Shown: piece by piece, positions 60,901 through 64,000 of the stretch
Position numbering within the stretch: the stretch's first letter is position 1
Layout: each line of letters starts with the position of its first letter
Origin: Corbicula japonica
Lineage: Eukaryota > Mollusca > Bivalvia > Venerida > Cyrenidae
Direction: 5' to 3'
Assembly (NCBI GenBank): GCA_038501625.1
Contig: JAZAYU010000890.1
Location: 1 to 64,000 of the forward strand
DNA length: 64,000 nucleotides
Notes under the pieces: generated by a model
Databases searched by the model: none
What the model was told of the DNA's origin: nothing
Seen by the model: the letters and a program-made list of their open reading frames with translations, nothing else
Made by a program: the position numbers and the translations under genes

Positions 60901-63900
60901 TGCTAGATTTTGAGGATAATGCTTGCATTTGATGAAACTTAGAGGTGGTTTTCACTGTAAGGTATATTTGGATCAAAAGTGTAGCTTTGATTTAATTCTG
61001 GTTAGGAAAAAGTGACTTTATAATGAATTAGATTTGCCTTTTAGACACAAAAACTGTGTTTTTCCTCTTTTAGAAGTCTTTCTTAATATTTCAGTAAGTC
61101 TCAGATTTGTTAGATATGTTTTTGATGCCTAATGTTGAACAGTGTAGAGTGGCTGTATATTAAAACTGGTAATAGAATAAAGGCAAAATGAGAAAAAATG
61201 AATTTTATGTGTGACTTTTGTTCGGTATGAGTTGGATTTCAGTTGCGAAGCAGTAAATTATTTCGCGAACAAATAATTTTAAGTCTGTTCCTGGAAGTTG
61301 CGATAAGTTTGACCATAAAATGCCACCGGGTATGTTAAATAGATCTCTGACTGTGTAAAGCATTTCACTTACTGATTTGCTACTATGATTGGGGTATACA
61401 ATAGTTTTAAATTTTGTTTTTAACAGAGAATAGCAGTATTTCTCTGTAAAAGTGGTTAACTGGTTTTCTTTTGGGAGTCTGGTCCCAGAAAACCATGGAT
61501 TTTATGACAGACCTAAATCTGGCATATATGTTTACTAGAAATTGTTTAACATGGGGCCTTAAACATTGTCTGCTTGACACTTTTGTTTTCAAAACTGTAG
61601 CACCAGCTTGAGATTTTTTGAAAATAATTATAGCAGAAATATTTTTATTATATTTATACATACAAAATTGTAAGTTATAGCAAATTAGACTTATTTAGAG
61701 AACATGAGTTGTCTCCCTTTCAACAAAGAAAATTGAAACAGAAAAATCATTTAATGAAATATGCTTTATTATACAATCAGAGCAATTGAATTACATAATA
61801 ATTTAATCATTTCATGCATACTGACTATTTTTAAAGCATTTTGGATCTGATAATTCTTTATTTCATGGGATTTTGATATAGGATTACCTATGAGGAGTGA
61901 CATCATAGAGGCATTTCAGGGCAAAAACAAGCCCCTGGGTAAATAGCAGTGTCCAGTCAAGGTGTATTGTTTATTTTCATGCATAAAAACACATTTTATA
62001 TGACAACTGGAAGAATTTAGTAAAAAACAGTCTCATGAAATGAATGATTTCCACTCCAAATGCATCAAAATGTCATTTTCTTTTGGATTTTCACTATGTC
62101 TTGGTTTCCACAAAAGTCATGGCTGTGTATTTTAAGTGCAGAATGATACTAAATAGACTGTGTTTCCATGAATAAATATGTTTATAGCTGCTTTTAATGT
62201 AAAATTCAGGAATTTGATCTTGCAGGTAGTGAAAATTTATTGAAATAATAGCTAGAAAATGTCTTTTTTTGTATTTTTACATGGGGTGGGGATACAAAAA
62301 TGACTCTGTATAGAAGCATTTAAGGCCAAGCCAAAAAATTACTTGTTTAAAATATCATGCCTGTGTGTGAGTCTTCAGTGGTCAAGTTTTATAACATAAA
62401 CTGGAATATTCTATTTTTCCTGATTTTTTTTTGTTATGAATGTTTATAATCTGTTTATAGTGTTTTTAGTGTGGCTGAACTGTCACCAACTGCTTACACT
62501 TGAAGAAGGGCTGTGAGTTCAGATTTAGACAAAAACAAACAAAACATGGATTTTAATTTTTGGAATTATTTATTTCTTCATTTTATACAATGTTTGAATA
62601 TAACTAAAAATAATATGTGACGCTTAAGGCAGCAAGACTCTGGATGTATGTGATCTATTGAGCGCCTTGTTTGAAACTGATTTTGTATACAATTTGTTAA
62701 TTTTGTGAATATTGACAAATCTAAAGAATTTCTGCATACATTTGCAGCAGTTAGAAGGTCAGTCTGATTGTAAGTTGTTAATAAAGGGGCCTCTGAATTA
62801 AGATAGTGTTGAAAATAGCCTTATTCACTATATTCAGATTGGGAGATGGTGTTGTAGCTTTGTTGAGACCTGCACTTTATTATATTTCCCATGAAAAGTA
62901 TAGAAATTGTCACTTTTTAAGGTTGGATTGTTGTAAAACTATACATGGGAGTGCATTTTTTGTTATGCATTTGCTTATTTTGGTATAAAAAGGTTGCTAG
63001 ATTTTGAGGATAATGCTTGCATTTGATGAAACTTAGAGGTGGTTTTCACTGTAAGGTATATTTGGATCAAAAGTGTAGCTTTGATTTAATTCTGGTTAGG
63101 AAAAAGTGACTTTATAATGAATTAGATTTGCCTTTTAGACACAAAAACTGTGTTTTTCCTCTTTTAGAAGTCTTTCTTAATATTTCAGTAAGTCTCAGAT
63201 TTGTTAGATATGTTTTTGATGCCTAATGTTGAACAGTGTAGAGTGGCTGTATATTAAAACTGGTAATAGAATAAAGGCAAAATGAGAAAAAATGAATTTT
63301 ATGTGTGACTTTTGTTCGGTATGAGTTGGATTTCAGTTGCGAAGCAGTAAATTATTTCGCGAACAAATAATTTTAAGTCTGTTCCTGGAAGTTGCGATAA
63401 GTTTGACCATAAAATGCCACCGGGTATGTTAAATAGATCTCTGACTGTGTAAAGCATTTCACTTACTGATTTGCTACTATGATTGGGGTATACAATAGTT
63501 TTAAATTTTGTTTTTAACAGAGAATAGCAGTATTTCTCTGTAAAAGTGGTTAACTGGTTTTCTTTTGGGAGTCTGGTCCCAGAAAACCATGGATTTTATG
63601 ACAGACCTAAATCTGGCATATATGTTTACTAGAAATTGTTTAACATGGGGCCTTAAACATTGTCTGCTTGACACTTTTGTTTTCAAAACTGTAGCACCAG
63701 CTTGAGATTTTTTGAAAATAATTATAGCAGAAATATTTTTATTATATTTATACATACAAAATTGTAAGTTATAGCAAATTAGACTTATTTAGAGAACATG
63801 AGTTGTCTCCCTTTCAACAAAGAAAATTGAAACAGAAAAATCATTTAATGAAATATGCTTTATTATACAATCAGAGCAATTGAATTACATAATAATTTAA

Positions 63901-64000
63901 TCATTTCATGCATACTGACTATTTTTAAAGCATTTTGGATCTGATAATTCTTTATTTCATGGGATTTTGATATAGGATTACCTATGAGGAGTGACATCAT
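45928..64000 (+). repeat. 2,093-bp macrosatellite, block B, eight near-complete/complete units plus a partial one
   Basis: The first unit lacks its first ~46 bases to the gap. Complete units start at 47976, 50069, 52162, 54255, 56348, 58441 and 60534. A partial unit starts at 62628 and runs off the window. Subfamily markers: the first two units have GCATGTTTTGTTATG where the later ones have GCATTTTTTGTTATG. All block B units read GCATACTGAC, whereas units 2-5 of block A read GCATATTGAC. Spacing is 2,093 bp, or 2,094 where a T run or A run gains a base. No coding gene is recognised in the unit. Confidence 0.97.

Noticed and set aside
33626..63755. Recurrent 60-codon plus-strand and 84-codon minus-strand ORFs in every satellite unit
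   Set aside because: Their conservation only reflects near-identity of the whole unit. The plus ORF uses a GTG start, one minus ORF has lost its ATG by substitution, and neither shows a domain, signal peptide or splice support.

Overview
This is an AT-rich, intron-containing metazoan nuclear sequence, most likely from a bivalve mollusc or a close lophotrochozoan. No bacterial operon, plasmid, phage or CRISPR array is visible. The inference rests on two split genes of types that are expanded in bivalves, several kinds of DNA transposon, tRNA-like SINEs and a very large tandem repeat. I recognised families by eye only; no search was run.

Layout. 1-1221: foldback element. 4376-5106: CpG-rich array of large palindromes built from a 20-bp subrepeat. 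5940-6200: ruined fossil of a Harbinger (HARBI1-like) transposase. 6655-12816, minus strand: first four coding exons of a Cys-loop ligand-gated channel (nicotinic acetylcholine receptor-like). They give a signal peptide and most of the ligand-binding domain, with consistent splice phases; the transmembrane exons were not found. Intron 2 of this gene holds a ~21-copy minisatellite related to the exon 2 splice-donor flank. 20941-21783: second foldback element. 22053-24395, plus strand: first two exons of a secreted or membrane protein with an MRH-like (mannose-6-phosphate receptor homology) domain. The end of its exon 2, splice donor included, is repeated nine times as a 65-bp minisatellite. 25693-26381: MITE. 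27579-28290: frameshifted 3' end of a non-LTR retrotransposon with a restriction-like endonuclease region.

28808-32373 is a nested transposon. An outer element with terminal inverted repeats and a TTA duplication carries an unrecognised ORF of about 241 codons. That ORF is split by a 2,035-bp element with its own inverted repeats and a TAA duplication. Removing the inner element and one TAA restores the reading frame exactly. Both elements look like the PIF/Harbinger type.

From 33444 to the window end there is a 2,093-bp macrosatellite: five units, then a unique ~1 kb segment, a 500-base assembly gap, then eight complete or nearly complete units and one partial one. The first block lies between two direct, nearly identical ~460-bp copies of a MITE (R). 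The inner R junctions carry TTAA, as expected if R had inserted into a satellite unit and then recombined with a second R copy. The satellite units show no convincing gene.

The two host genes are not functionally linked by anything visible. The main themes are transposon nesting, tandem-repeat formation at splice donors, and macrosatellite expansion.
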